From assembly GCF_003015185.1 (NCBI RefSeq), contig NZ_CP027860.1, positions 434,001 to 498,000 of the forward strand: 64,000 bases of DNA, in the 5' to 3' direction. The position numbers and the translations under genes were made by a program. This DNA comes from Ahniella affigens (GTDB lineage: Bacteria > Pseudomonadota > Gammaproteobacteria > Xanthomonadales > Ahniellaceae). Shown piece by piece: positions 19,060 through 28,337 of this stretch; the stretch's first letter is position 1, and each line of letters begins with the position of its first letter. The notes beneath the pieces were generated by a model, which saw nothing but the letters and a program-made list of their open reading frames with translations, had not been told where the DNA came from and searched no databases.

Positions 19060-20055
19060 ATGTCCAGCCAAGAATCCTTTCGCGCCTTCCGAATTCATCA
19101 GGAAGGTAAGAGCCACCGCGCCGGTATCGAATCGCTCGGCGTGAACCAACTGACCGCTGGTGAGGTGGTCATCAAAACGGCATTCTCGAGTGTCAATTAC
19201 AAGGATGCCCTGGCCGGCACCGGCACTGGCAAGATCCTCCGCAAGTTTCCGTTGAATGGCGGGATCGATGTGGCGGGCCATGTCGTCGCCAGTGCTGATC
19301 CTGGTTTCAAAGAGGGCGATGCGGTGCTTGTCACCGGCTCGGGGCTCTCCGAGACGCACGATGGCGGCTATGGCGAATTCGCCCGACTGGAAGCGCGCTC
19401 GGTCATTCCGTTGCCTGCTGGGCTGAGCCTCCGGGAAGCCATGATTCTGGGCACGGCCGGCTTTACGGCAGCGCTGTCGCTGCTCCGGATGGAGTCGGCC
19501 GGGCAAACCCCGGAAATGGGGCCGATTGTCGTTACTGGCGCGACCGGCGGCGTCGGCATGCTGGCGGTCGATCTGCTGACCGTCGCCGGGTATGAGGCGC
19601 ATGCGATCACCGGCAAAGTCGACCAGTTCGACACCTTGATCGGGCTCGGTGCCAAGCAGTGCATCGCGCGCAAGGATTTGTACTGGGGCCAGCGCCCGCT
19701 CGAAAACGCGGTTTGGGCCGGCGCGATCGACAGCGTCGGCGGCGACATGCTGTCTGGCCTGACCCGCGTCATCAAGCCCTACGGCAATGTGGCCATCTGC
19801 GGCCTTGCGGGCGGCGACGAGCTGCACACCACGGTCATGCCCTTCATTATTCGCGGGGTGTCCCTGCTCGGGGTGGCCTCGGCTGGCACCGCCTACGGCA
19901 TCCGCCGGCAGCTCTGGGATCGCCTGGCGACCATCTGGAAACCGGCCCATTTGGATAAAATCTGTACACAGACGGTCGGACTGGACGATTTGCCCGGAGT
20001 TTTTGCTAGGATGCTCCAAGGCGGCTCGCTCGGACGGACACTGGTACAGTTCTGA
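19060..20055 (+). CDS. acuI: AcuI/YhdH-type acryloyl-CoA reductase (zinc-free MDR family)
   Basis: The 331 residues match the YhdH/AcuI subgroup of medium-chain reductases. The signature elements are SSVNYKDALA, PLNGGIDVAGHV, the Rossmann motif VTGATGGVGMLA and GGDELHTTVMPFIIRGVSLLG. Members reduce acryloyl-CoA to propionyl-CoA with NADPH and detoxify reactive enoyl-CoAs. It begins only 13 bases after ptsI. In related genomes the PTS cluster often continues with mgtE, so this neighbour is unusual. Confidence 0.88.
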   Translation: MSSQESFRAFRIHQEGKSHRAGIESLGVNQLTAGEVVIKTAFSSVNYKDALAGTGTGKILRKFPLNGGIDVAGHVVASADPGFKEGDAVLVTGSGLSETHDGGYGEFARLEARSVIPLPAGLSLREAMILGTAGFTAALSLLRMESAGQTPEMGPIVVTGATGGVGMLAVDLLTVAGYEAHAITGKVDQFDTLIGLGAKQCIARKDLYWGQRPLENAVWAGAIDSVGGDMLSGLTRVIKPYGNVAICGLAGGDELHTTVMPFIIRGVSLLGVASAGTAYGIRRQLWDRLATIWKPAHLDKICTQTVGLDDLPGVFARMLQGGSLGRTLVQF

Positions 20056-20097
20056 ATCTGGGGCAAGACGCACCCAACCATGCAACAGGGAAACGCT

Positions 20098-20463
20098 ATG
20101 GGACGCATTCTGATCGTTGACGACTCGCCTTCACAAATCGAAGGGCTGCGCCGTGTCGTGCAAAAACTGGGCCACGACGTCGTAACTGCCGAAGATGGCC
20201 TGCAGGGCATCGAAGTCGCCAAGCGCGAGCTGCCTGACCTCATCTTGATGGACGTGGTCATGCCGAATTTGAACGGTTTCCAGGCCACGCGCCAGATTTC
20301 CAAAGACCCGAAGACGTCGCACATTCCGGTCGTATTGGTCACTACCAAAGACCAGGAAACCGACAAAGTGTGGGGCATGCGCCAGGGCGCCAAGGCTTAT
20401 GTCGTCAAGCCAATCAATGAACACGAATTGATTAAAACGATCAACGAGCTGATGCCGCGCTAA
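20098..20463 (+). CDS. pilH: PilH-like single-domain response regulator
   Basis: The 121-residue stand-alone receiver has DD at positions 8-9, phosphoacceptor D52 (LILMDVVMP) and K103 region (YVVKPINE). The N-terminus MGRILIVDDSPSQ and the KDQETDKVWGMRQGAKAY segment closely resemble PilH, which tunes type IV pilus twitching through the Pil-Chp pathway. The ATG at 20098 was chosen because CAGGG precedes it; six upstream codons are also open. No other pil-chp gene is nearby, and a terminator follows. Confidence 0.82.
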   Translation: MGRILIVDDSPSQIEGLRRVVQKLGHDVVTAEDGLQGIEVAKRELPDLILMDVVMPNLNGFQATRQISKDPKTSHIPVVLVTTKDQETDKVWGMRQGAKAYVVKPINEHELIKTINELMPR

Positions 20464-20488
20464 GCGCGCGTACGGCACGGACATCGTA

Positions 20489-20520
20489 CGAAGGCCTCGC
20501 TTGCGCGGGGCCTTCGTGTT
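20489..20520 (+). terminator. Rho-independent terminator after pilH
   Basis: The arms CGAAGGCC and GGCCTTCG enclose a GC-rich loop and are followed by TGTTT, 25 bases after the pilH stop. Confidence 0.7.
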
Positions 20521-20634
20521 TGCACCGCCGAGCGTGTCTGACGATGCCTTAATGGCACAAGCTGGACGCTCATAAACCACACGATCATCCACTAGTTCTT
20601 GCGAACGCGCTTACCTGCACGTGATGAGCATGCC

Positions 20635-20730
20635 GATCGCAAGTGACCCCCACCCCGCGTTCGGGGGCAGGGCGCCGGCTCCCTCTCCTACGTGAGTGGG
20701 AGAGCGCTGGGGAGAGGGCTACTTGCGATC
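20635..20730. repeat. Palindromic intergenic repeat (about 96 bp)
   Basis: GATCGCAAGT (20635-20644) and ACTTGCGATC (20721-20730) are exact inverted ends. Between them is a C-rich/G-rich fold with the inner palindrome CTCTCCTACGTGAGTGGGAGAG-like arms at about 20683-20705. Such CCCTCTCC...GGAGAGGG units are common intergenic repeats in xanthomonads and pseudomonads. It sits in a 370-bp gene-free stretch (20521-20890) where I see nothing else. Confidence 0.6.
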
Positions 20731-20890
20731 GTGCGAGCTAAGAGCATCGCGTATCGGCACCGACCGGTTGTTGCGCAAAGGCCCCACGTCTGGTGCGATC
20801 ACAACTCCTACGTACCCACTCCCAGTCGCGTCAGAGCAGGAGACGACACGCTCGCTAGCGAACTTGCGGGCGGTCGGAAGTAATTTGCGA

Positions 20891-21559
20891 TCAGTTTCGT
20901 GTGTGCACCAAGCGCCTGATCAGCGCTGCTACGGCCTCCGGCTGCTGTTGCAGCAGAAAGTGGGTGCCTGGCAAGCGATGAACCGTGACATCGGGCCGGA
21001 CGGCCTGAATCTCCGCCAAGCAGCTCGCCGGAACCAGCAGATCCGGTCTGGCCTGAATGTAAGAAATTGGCATCTTCAGGCCGGCAAGGCGGTCGCGCAC
21101 GTCGACCGTTGCGGCGGCATCCAATCGTTCGCGCAAGCGCGGCACGGGCACCTGTCCGATAGCTGCCAGGAATCCGGGGTCGATCAGCTCCCGACTCAGC
21201 ACTTTGGTGATTGGCAACGTCGACAGCCATGGCAGGCTGGACCAGGGCAGCAAGTGTCGCAGGCCGTTGACCGGTCGAAAGAATGCTCGCGCAAACGTTG
21301 CGCAAAGGATCAATCGATCCACCCGCTCGGCGAATGCTTCGGCAAGCCAGATCGACAATGGACCGCCAAACGACTCGCCGACAATGGTGAAGCGCGGGGT
21401 GCTGGGGGCTTCTGTCTTGACGTGCTCGAATAGGGATTCGTAGCGGTTTGGATGATCGACGGCATAGTGCGCCACGTGTACAACTTCAGGCTGCATCGCC
21501 TGGGCGAAATCCCGCCGCAGACTCGGATCGCCATCCAGGCCGGGAATCAGCCAGATCAT
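20891..21559 (-). CDS. Alpha/beta hydrolase
   Basis: The 222-residue protein has an oxyanion-side MIWLIPGLDGD, the nucleophile elbow GESFGG with S63, the DRLILCATFA strand, an acidic residue in the ARPDLLVP segment and a late catalytic His in PGTHFLL. This is a complete hydrolase fold. The substrate is unknown. It is the third gene of a leftward operon with the YiiD-like and lipoprotein genes, 75 bases after the latter. Confidence 0.8.
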   Translation of the reverse strand: MIWLIPGLDGDPSLRRDFAQAMQPEVVHVAHYAVDHPNRYESLFEHVKTEAPSTPRFTIVGESFGGPLSIWLAEAFAERVDRLILCATFARAFFRPVNGLRHLLPWSSLPWLSTLPITKVLSRELIDPGFLAAIGQVPVPRLRERLDAAATVDVRDRLAGLKMPISYIQARPDLLVPASCLAEIQAVRPDVTVHRLPGTHFLLQQQPEAVAALIRRLVHTRN

Positions 21560-21634
21560 CGTTTGACGCAGTGCACGGTGTGCGTCAGTGCATTTGCATT
21601 GACTGGCGGCACCGCACGCATTCGGGAACCCGAC

Positions 21635-22054
21635 TCAGTCGTTCCGCAGCAGCGGAAACGGCGAAATCAGGTACCAACGATCGGTTTCCGAATCAAAGCG
21701 CCACAGCGTATCGAACTGAATCGTCCGCGTGATCTGGGTATGCCGGCTGACCAATTCGACGCTCATTCGCTGCCGACCAAGGCCTTGCCCGTCGATCAGC
21801 GCGGGCTGGCTGTGGACGCCGATGACCCGGTACTGATTCCAGCGTTCGATTTCGAGCGGCTTGGGCTGCAACTTGTCGCGCTCGGCGGGATCTAGAAAGC
21901 CCAGCGTCTGATTGAAGTCTTCGCCCCAGCGGAGCTGGGAGGAGAAACTCTCGAGCGTCTTGTCGAGCAGTTTCTGGTCGCTCTTGGCGTTCGGGCAGGC
22001 GCTAAGCATCAGCGTCAGGGCCAACAGCAGCAACAGTCGTTGAATGCGCAACAT
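21635..22054 (-). CDS. Small lipoprotein of unknown function
   Basis: The 139-residue product has a lipoprotein signal peptide ending in LSAC with lipidated C20. The mature part (about residues 40-139) has a fold suggestive of the small NTF2-like lipoproteins of Xanthomonadales, with RYRVIGVHSQPA-type beta strands and WRFDSETDRWYLISPFP at the end. It follows the upstream gene by two bases, so the two are cotranscribed. Function not recognised. Confidence 0.7.
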   Translation of the reverse strand: MLRIQRLLLLLALTLMLSACPNAKSDQKLLDKTLESFSSQLRWGEDFNQTLGFLDPAERDKLQPKPLEIERWNQYRVIGVHSQPALIDGQGLGRQRMSVELVSRHTQITRTIQFDTLWRFDSETDRWYLISPFPLLRND

Positions 22055-22056
22055 GT

Positions 22057-22515
22057 TCAGGTTCCTTGACGTTTGGCGACGAACTGACCGGTGAAACGGC
22101 AGGCGACACCGCCACCCTCGATGGCCGTGACTTCCGCATGCATGGTGACGCGAGCCTTGCCTTTCGCTTGCAATTGTCCCACGAATTCTGGCCAGTTCTG
22201 GCTTGAGTCGAGATGCGATTCAGCGATCAGTTCATCCCAAACTGGGGCGAGGTATTTGATCTCGGAATCCTGCACGTACACGTCCGCCTTCAAGCCGGCT
22301 TCCTGCAGTTTGAGCATGATGAGCCCCCAGCACGCCAGGGTCATCAGACTGATCAGGCTGCCACCAAAAGCGCATCCCTTGTCGTTGACGTTCGCGGCAA
22401 GGGGCGCCGACAGGGCGAGACGGGCCTCATCGAATTCCACGACTTTCAGATCCATGGCTCGGGCCAATGGAATGGTCTCGAGAATCAGGCGTTCCAGGCG
22501 ATAACAGGCGTCCAT
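22057..22515 (-). CDS. YiiD C-terminal-like hotdog thioesterase domain protein
   Basis: The 152-residue protein reads as a hotdog-fold domain. The clearest parts are LSAPLAANVNDKGCAFGGSL, the helix SLMTLACWGLIMLKL and YVQDSEIKYLAPV. This matches the YiiD_C family of putative thioesterases. The frame is open 44 codons upstream, but the ATG at 22515 has GGAG four bases before it and fits the family start. It heads a leftward operon and diverges from hemD. Confidence 0.75.
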   Translation of the reverse strand: MDACYRLERLILETIPLARAMDLKVVEFDEARLALSAPLAANVNDKGCAFGGSLISLMTLACWGLIMLKLQEAGLKADVYVQDSEIKYLAPVWDELIAESHLDSSQNWPEFVGQLQAKGKARVTMHAEVTAIEGGGVACRFTGQFVAKRQGT

Positions 22516-22645
22516 CCCACTCCAGTTTGGCAGCAAATGCGTCGGTCCAACCTGGGAGTCTGCCGGGCGGGTTCCGGGCCTGCAAGTCTTGACGGGGGCG
22601 GCTTGCGTGACATGCTCGACAGAACCGACGCCGAAAGCCGCTTTC

Positions 22646-23410
22646 ATGCCTGTTCACAACGCGAAATCGCCTGCGCTGATCCACCTGGCAGTCCAGGATG
22701 GGCAGGACGGGCTGACCCGTGCGCTGCGGCGCCTGCCGATGTCGGTGATCCGGGTTGCGGCGCTGATCGTGCGTGCCGTCCCGGATCTCGCCGAGTTGCG
22801 CCCGCTCGCCGAACAGGCCAGCGTCTGGATTTTCGCCAGCAGCAATGCCGTCCGGTGTTTTGCGCCGGTCGCGGGTGAGTGGCATTGGCCGGCCCATATC
22901 CTGACGCAAGGGCCAGGGACGCGCCGCGCTCTGGACGCGTTTGGGCGGCCATCGCTGTCGCCGTTGCCGCCCTACGATTCCGAGGCCATGCTGGCGATGC
23001 CGATCTGGTCGGAATTGCCCGGCGGCCGGGTGCTCAGGATTTCCGGGGCGCAGGGGCGGGAGTGGTTGGCAAATGCACTGACGGCGCGTGGCTTTGCTAC
23101 CGAGGCGGTTGCGGCTTATATGCGCGTGCCGACGCCGGTTCGGGCGTCGGTGGCACAACGGCTGGCGGCGCTTTCAGTTCCGCCGCTGGTGGTATTCACG
23201 AGTGCCGAAGCCGCCCAGGCGGTCCGCGGCGCACTTCCTGAACAGTGGCCGCGTCTGTTGTCCGGCACGGCGCTCGTGCCGAGTGAACGGCTCGCCCAGC
23301 TCGCCCAATCCTGGGGGTTTGCGGCCATCAGCCGCGCCGATTCGGCCGCACAGGCGGATGTCGTGGCAGCGGTGCGTCGCCACCTTCCCAAGGTCCGGGC
23401 AACTGAATAG
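22646..23410 (+). CDS. hemD: Uroporphyrinogen-III synthase
   Basis: Cyclises hydroxymethylbilane to uroporphyrinogen III in tetrapyrrole synthesis. The 254 residues are poorly conserved, as is normal for HemD, but ASVWIFASSNAVRCF, GPGTRRALDAFG, YDSEAMLA, RISGAQGREWLANAL, VFTSAEAAQAV and the C-terminal SAAQADVVAAV fit the family. Position directly before hemX-hemY supports it. The usual hemC partner is not in this window. Confidence 0.88.
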   Translation: MPVHNAKSPALIHLAVQDGQDGLTRALRRLPMSVIRVAALIVRAVPDLAELRPLAEQASVWIFASSNAVRCFAPVAGEWHWPAHILTQGPGTRRALDAFGRPSLSPLPPYDSEAMLAMPIWSELPGGRVLRISGAQGREWLANALTARGFATEAVAAYMRVPTPVRASVAQRLAALSVPPLVVFTSAEAAQAVRGALPEQWPRLLSGTALVPSERLAQLAQSWGFAAISRADSAAQADVVAAVRRHLPKVRATE

Positions 23411-23496
23411 CATGCACTGACCGCCTGCGCTGCAGGGCACGGCCCGTGCTCTCGGTGCAGATTGCTTGCGATTGCCCTGACAGCCCGGAGGTTTCC

Positions 23497-24510
23497 ATGA
23501 TCCAGAAGACAACAGCGTCCGGACGCATTTTGCTGCCCGTGCTCAGTGGCCTGGCTTTGTTGACCTCGGTGCTGGCTTTGGCCTGGTTGTGGCAAATCCA
23601 GTCCCGGCAAGGCGCCAACGAGGCGGAGCGCACACGCGCCGAGTCGGAAGTGGTGCAGCTCCGCGCGCGTCTGACGAGCTTGGAGCAGTCGATGCAAGGG
23701 GTTGATCAGCGCGTCGCTGATGCGCAGATCACCCATCGTGCGCTCCGCGAGGAGGTGCTCGGAATCGGCGAACGCGCGGGCCTCCTTGAGGACGCATTGA
23801 AGCGGCTCAGTGAGCGGCGGATCGATAGTATCGGCGAACTCCATATCAACCAGGCAGAGCTGCTCTTGGCGGCTGGCGTCGAGCGGCTGCGGCTGTTTCG
23901 CGATCCCGAAACCGCGCTGTCGGCGTTCGAGTTGGCCGACGCCGAACTTGCCCGGCTCAATGACGCGCGATTTGCCACTGTGCGGCAAACGTTGAAGCGG
24001 GAGATCGAGTCGCTGCGCTCCGCGCCGCGCCAGGCCGAGGCGGACGTGCTCAATGCGATCGACACCATCGCGAACGCCCTGCCCACGCTGAAGACGCGCG
24101 CCGAGATGGCAAGCCTTGGGACAACTGACGAACCCGCGCCCAACTGGCGCACGCGCATTGCGCGAGTCTTCAGCGAGCTCATTCGCATTCGGAAAGTGGA
24201 CCCCAAACAAGCCGCGTGGGTCGGTCCGTTGCAGGCGGACGCGCTGCGTGCCGTGGTCGGCCTCGATTTGTTGCTGGCCAAAGAAGCGTTGACCGAGGGC
24301 GATCTGACCCGCTACCAACAATCCGCCTCGCGCGCCCGCAATGCCGTGATGGAAGGCTTTGAACTGCATCCTGCGGGAGACCAGCCGGTGTTTTCCGCTT
24401 TGGCACGAATGCAGGCCTATGCGCCCGTGGAATGGCCAAAGGTTGGCATGGCACTCGAACAGTTGGAGCGACTGCGCGGTACTGCCGACTTGCTGGAACC
24501 GGAGGCCTGA
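23497..24510 (+). CDS. hemX: HemX-like membrane protein (uroporphyrinogen-III C-methyltransferase-like)
   Basis: The 337-residue protein has one N-terminal membrane segment (about 12-32), a coiled coil (about 38-100, QSRQGANEAERTRAESEV onward) and a helical domain. This is the arrangement of proteobacterial HemX. Despite its historical name it has no recognisable methyltransferase motif. GGAGG stands six bases before the chosen ATG. It is coupled to hemY by TGATG. Confidence 0.85.
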   Translation: MIQKTTASGRILLPVLSGLALLTSVLALAWLWQIQSRQGANEAERTRAESEVVQLRARLTSLEQSMQGVDQRVADAQITHRALREEVLGIGERAGLLEDALKRLSERRIDSIGELHINQAELLLAAGVERLRLFRDPETALSAFELADAELARLNDARFATVRQTLKREIESLRSAPRQAEADVLNAIDTIANALPTLKTRAEMASLGTTDEPAPNWRTRIARVFSELIRIRKVDPKQAAWVGPLQADALRAVVGLDLLLAKEALTEGDLTRYQQSASRARNAVMEGFELHPAGDQPVFSALARMQAYAPVEWPKVGMALEQLERLRGTADLLEPEA

Positions 24511-25787
24511 TGCGCCTTTACCGGAACTTGCTGAGTCTGCTGGCGGTCGGACTGCTGGTCGCGATAGCGGTGGTTTTCCTGCAGCGCGACCCCGGCTACG
24601 TGCTGGTGCAGCGCGGCCCCTGGGTGGTTGAGACCACGGCGGTCTCGGCCGTGTTTTCGCTGGGCTTCGCAGCGTTTCTGATCTGGCTCCTGGTCGTTCT
24701 GATCCGGGCGCCATTTCTGTTTTTTATCAAGCGCCGCCGCCGTAGTGCCCAAAAGAGTCTGCTCGATGCCCTGCGGCTCTTGGCCTCGGGCGCACCGGAA
24801 GCCGCCGAGAAAGCGGCGTTGCGGGCCAGTCAGATGCGCTCGCTGAAGTCTGCCGCACTCATTCTCGGGCACGCCGCGGCGCATCGCCGACAAGACAGCG
24901 CCCGCGAAACCGAAATGCTGAATCGCCTGGCGCAGTCGCCCGAGACCGAAACGCTCGCGCTCGAGCTCAGAGCGCGGCAGGACCTGCGGGAATCCCGGGC
25001 GGGCGCAGCGATTGAAGTTCTGAATCGCCTGTTGGTCGATGACCGGTTGTCAGCATTTGGCGCGCGAACATTGATGGAAGCGTACGCCGCCAGACATCGG
25101 ACCCGCGAAGGCCTGCATCTGCTGCCGCGCGTTCGAGCAAGCAAGCAGATGGCGGACGCTGACATGGATGCCTTCGAAGCGCGGATGCTTGCGCGCACCG
25201 TCCGCGAAACCGCCGATGCCATCAGCCTCCACAGCTTGTGGACCGATCTGCCGCTCGCGCAGAAGCGTCTGTCTGATGTCGCGACGGCTTACGCGCACCG
25301 CGCGGTCCAACTCAATCTGGTGCCGCAGGCGGCGCAAGAACTCGAATCGTGCCTGAAGCACGAATGGTCGCAAGCGGTCGTCCGTGCCTATGGGTTGCTG
25401 CCACCCGACGCCAAATTGCCGCCTCGGTTGAAGACGGCCGAAGCGTGGCTGGAATCGCATGCCGATGATCCTGAATTGCTGCTCGCGCTCGGGCGCTTGT
25501 GTCGGCAGGAAAAGCAATGGATCAAGGCGGAGGATTACCTGCGCCGGGCCCTGCATGCCGAGGCGTCAGCTAGCATCTGGGAGGAGATTGGCCGGTGTTA
25601 CGCCGAACAAGGCGACGCCGAGCGCGCGGCGACCGCCCTTGGCAATGCCCTGTCGGTTCATCATGGCGACTTGATGCAGCCGCTGATTGGTCGGCATTGC
25701 GGGGTTGATCTGATGACACCACTGACGGTGGCCGAGGAGCGCGATGCCATGGGGATTCCGCGTTTGCCCGGTCGGGCGGGCGCGTGA
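24510..25787 (+). CDS. hemY: HemY-like heme biosynthesis operon protein
   Basis: The 425-residue inner-membrane protein has two N-terminal membrane segments (about 5-24 and 42-63) followed by TPR-like helical repeats through to the C-terminus (for example AEAWLESHADDPELLLALGRLC and WIKAEDYLRRALHAEASASIW). This is the proteobacterial HemY_N/TPR family, unrelated to the Gram-positive HemY oxidase. Its TGATG overlap with hemX indicates one transcript. Confidence 0.88.
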   Translation: MRLYRNLLSLLAVGLLVAIAVVFLQRDPGYVLVQRGPWVVETTAVSAVFSLGFAAFLIWLLVVLIRAPFLFFIKRRRRSAQKSLLDALRLLASGAPEAAEKAALRASQMRSLKSAALILGHAAAHRRQDSARETEMLNRLAQSPETETLALELRARQDLRESRAGAAIEVLNRLLVDDRLSAFGARTLMEAYAARHRTREGLHLLPRVRASKQMADADMDAFEARMLARTVRETADAISLHSLWTDLPLAQKRLSDVATAYAHRAVQLNLVPQAAQELESCLKHEWSQAVVRAYGLLPPDAKLPPRLKTAEAWLESHADDPELLLALGRLCRQEKQWIKAEDYLRRALHAEASASIWEEIGRCYAEQGDAERAATALGNALSVHHGDLMQPLIGRHCGVDLMTPLTVAEERDAMGIPRLPGRAGA

Positions 25788-25957
25788 TGGTTCGATGATG
25801 GTTATGTGGCAGCCAGGTTGCAACAGTACGTGACCGTCGCCGCACTGTCACATCAGGTGGCCCGCAATTCGTTCGCTGTATGTTCATGATTATAAAGCGC
25901 GTTTTTCTGATTCGATACGGTGAACGCGGCGCATCTGGCGGTTCGTCCGGGGGGAGC

Positions 25958-25975
25958 CTGTCATAAATGTGCAAC
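25958..25975 (+). promoter_or_regulatory. Candidate Pho box upstream of the phosphate transport genes
   Basis: CTGTCATAAATGTGCAAC carries a perfect left half (CTGTCAT) and spacer, with a degenerate right half, of the enterobacterial PhoB box. It begins 73 bases before the DUF47 start codon. A second CTGTCAC lies at 25845-25851. The match is partial, so the call is tentative. Confidence 0.35.
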
Positions 25976-26030
25976 CTCGATCTGCCATGCTTCTACACTT
26001 ACCCTTTACTCTGACCAGCGAGCTTCGGCC

Positions 26031-26660
26031 ATGTTTTCCCTGCAAACCATTTTCGGCAAAGGCGACAAGTTTTATTCCCTGCTTGAACAATTGGCCGAAG
26101 CGGCCCTGAACAGTTCGCGGGCACTGACCTCTCTGCTTGGTGTGGGCGGCAAGACTGGTTCGCTCGCTGATTTCAAGCTGGCCCGTCAGCAGGAGAAGGA
26201 AATTTCGGCGCGCATCTCGCAGGAACTGGTCAACACGTTCGTGACGGTGCTTGAGCGTGAAGACATCGAGGAACTCGCGTCGGCGCTCTACAAGATTCCG
26301 AAGGTGGTCGAGAAGTTTGCTGAGCGCTACACGATGACCCAGGGCCGTCTCGGCGACATCGACTTCGGTTCGCGTGCGCAGATGCTGGAGAAGGCCTGCG
26401 AAGTCGTCGCGACGATGGTCAAGCAGCTCCGGAACGGCATCCGTCTGGAAGAAATGAAGGCGCTGAACGACAAGTTGCAAGCGATCGAAAACGAAGCCGA
26501 CCGCCTGATCCTGGAGCTGTACCGAGAGCTGGTTGTCTCCGAGACCGATCCCGTGCGTTTGATCCTGCGCAAGGACATGTTCGAGATTCTGGAAAAGGCC
26601 ATCGATCGCTGCCGCGACGCGGGCAACGTGGTCTACGCGATCGTTCTGAAGAACAGCTGA
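26031..26660 (+). CDS. DUF47 family PhoU-like phosphate transport regulator
   Basis: The 209-residue all-helical protein starts MFSLQTIFGKGDKFYSLLEQ and belongs to the DUF47/TIGR00153 group related to PhoU. Such proteins are encoded next to Pit transporters and are thought to regulate them. The acidic helix ends that bind metal in PhoU relatives are represented (ENEADRLILELYRELV). Seven bases separate it from pit. The ATG is in the family position, although the frame is open 111 bases upstream. Confidence 0.9.
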   Translation: MFSLQTIFGKGDKFYSLLEQLAEAALNSSRALTSLLGVGGKTGSLADFKLARQQEKEISARISQELVNTFVTVLEREDIEELASALYKIPKVVEKFAERYTMTQGRLGDIDFGSRAQMLEKACEVVATMVKQLRNGIRLEEMKALNDKLQAIENEADRLILELYRELVVSETDPVRLILRKDMFEILEKAIDRCRDAGNVVYAIVLKNS

Positions 26661-26667
26661 GGTCGCC

Positions 26668-27804
26668 GTGACCGTCGCCCTCATCCTGCTCATCGCCGTG
26701 ATCATCACGGCGTTGATCTTCGAATACATCAACGGTTTTCACGATACCGCGAACTCCATCGCGACCGTCGTGGCCACCAAGGTACTGACGCCATCGCAAG
26801 CCGTGCTGATGGCTGCGGGCATGAACCTGCTGGGCGCCTTGTGGGGCACCGCAGTCGCCAAGACCGTGGCCTCCGGTCTGATCGATACCGGCGTGGCGCA
26901 AGTGACGTCGCAAGTACTGATTTGCGCGTTGCTCGGCGGTATCGCCTGGAACCTCATCACTTGGTGGTGGGGCTTGCCGTCGAGCTCCTCGCACGCACTT
27001 GTCGGTGGGCTCTGCGGCGCCGCCGTCGGCTCAGTGGACTCATGGTCGGCGATCATCGTGTCGCAGCCGGCCGATCCCTGGTACACCGGCAAAGGCGTGC
27101 TGTGGAAGGTCGTCGTGCCGATGTTCACGTCACCCATGGCCGGCTTCGTGCTTGGTCTGGTGATCATGGGCATTCTGTTTTTTGTCATTTCCCGGCTCAA
27201 CATGAGCACCGGGTTCCTGGGCTGGATCTCGCGCCCACGCTGGATCAACGCACTATTTGGCAAGGCACAGATCGTGTCGGCTGCCACCATGGGTTTTGCG
27301 CACGGTTCGAATGACGCGCAGAAGACGATGGGCATCATCGCCCTGGCGCTGGTTGCGGCCACCTCGGCTGGGACGCTGGACAACGTGCCTGACTGGATGA
27401 GCTTTCTGCGACTGGAATCGGCGGATGGCGGCAAGGATATGGTCATTCCGATGTGGATCGCGTTGACGTGCGCCGTCGTGATGGCAATGGGGACGGCTGC
27501 CGGCGGCTGGCGTATCATCAAGACGCTCGGCCACAAGATGGTCAAGCTGCATCCGATCCATGGCTTTGCCGCCGAAACCGCGTCTGCCACGATGATTCTG
27601 ACGGCGTCGAGCCTCGGGATTCCGGTTTCGACCACGCACAACATTTCGGCGGCCATCATGGGCGTCGGCTGCTCGAAGCGCTGGAATGCGATCAAGTGGA
27701 CCGTCGTCGAGCGCATGCTCTGGGCGTGGGTGCTGACGATTCCGGCCACCGGCGCGATTGCGTATGCCCTGGTCAAGGCGATGCACGCTCTAGGCTGGGC
27801 ATGA
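26668..27804 (+). CDS. pit: Low-affinity inorganic phosphate transporter, Pit family
   Basis: The 378-residue multi-spanning permease carries both PiT-signature repeats. The N-terminal one reads FEYINGFHDTANSIATVV and the C-terminal-half one GFAHGSNDAQKTMG; SSSHALVGGLCG and SLGIPVSTTHNISAAIMG flank them. It moves metal-phosphate with protons across the inner membrane. The start is GTG with GAGGT upstream. Its stop overlaps the tadA start (ATGA). Confidence 0.95.
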   Translation: MTVALILLIAVIITALIFEYINGFHDTANSIATVVATKVLTPSQAVLMAAGMNLLGALWGTAVAKTVASGLIDTGVAQVTSQVLICALLGGIAWNLITWWWGLPSSSSHALVGGLCGAAVGSVDSWSAIIVSQPADPWYTGKGVLWKVVVPMFTSPMAGFVLGLVIMGILFFVISRLNMSTGFLGWISRPRWINALFGKAQIVSAATMGFAHGSNDAQKTMGIIALALVAATSAGTLDNVPDWMSFLRLESADGGKDMVIPMWIALTCAVVMAMGTAAGGWRIIKTLGHKMVKLHPIHGFAAETASATMILTASSLGIPVSTTHNISAAIMGVGCSKRWNAIKWTVVERMLWAWVLTIPATGAIAYALVKAMHALGWA

Positions 27805-28298
27805 TCGAAACCGACGCGTTCTGGATGCAGCGCGCCATTGCCATGGCCGCGCATGCAGAGCGCGAACTTGGCGAAGTGCCGGTCGGCGCGGTATTGATCA
27901 GTGCCGATGGTGCGCTGATCGCTGAGTCATGCAATCGGGTCATTACCGATTCCGACCCGAGCGCGCACGCCGAGATCAATGTGTTGCGACTCGCGGGGCG
28001 TCAGCTCGGCAACTACCGACTTCCGGGCACAACGCTATACGTCACGTTGGAACCTTGCGCGATGTGCGCAATGGCCATGATCCATGCCCGCGTGCAACGC
28101 GTGGTGTTCGGCGCGCCAGATCCCAAGACGGGCGCAGCCGGATCCGTGTTCGATCTGTTGACAGACTCGCGTCACAATCATCGGGTTACCGTTGCTGCTG
28201 GCGTGTTGGCTGAACCGACTTCGGCAATGCTGTCGGACTTCTTCAAGCGACGGCGTGCTGCCGAAAAGAAAACCGTCACGCCGCTGGCACCAGACTGA
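27801..28298 (+). CDS. tadA: tRNA-specific adenosine deaminase
   Basis: Deaminates A34 of tRNA-Arg(ACG) to inosine. The 165-residue protein has the zinc and catalytic motifs HAE (56-58) and PCAMC (85-89), plus the family MIHARVQRVVFGAPDPKTGAAGSV. Translation begins inside the pit stop codon (ATGA). Its place within a phosphate cluster looks like operon convenience rather than shared function. Confidence 0.95.
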   Translation: MIETDAFWMQRAIAMAAHAERELGEVPVGAVLISADGALIAESCNRVITDSDPSAHAEINVLRLAGRQLGNYRLPGTTLYVTLEPCAMCAMAMIHARVQRVVFGAPDPKTGAAGSVFDLLTDSRHNHRVTVAAGVLAEPTSAMLSDFFKRRRAAEKKTVTPLAPD

Positions 28299-28337
28299 AA
28301 CCTGAGCGCCGCACACTGTCCGTCTCAGGAGGTCGGC

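Noticed and set aside
18955-20085. 376-codon minus-strand frame opposite ptsI/acuI
   Set aside because: Mirror of conserved genes; no family resemblance.
23116-24714. 532-codon minus-strand frame opposite hemD and hemX
   Set aside because: Runs across two real genes and their gap; low-complexity Arg/Gln composition and no domain.
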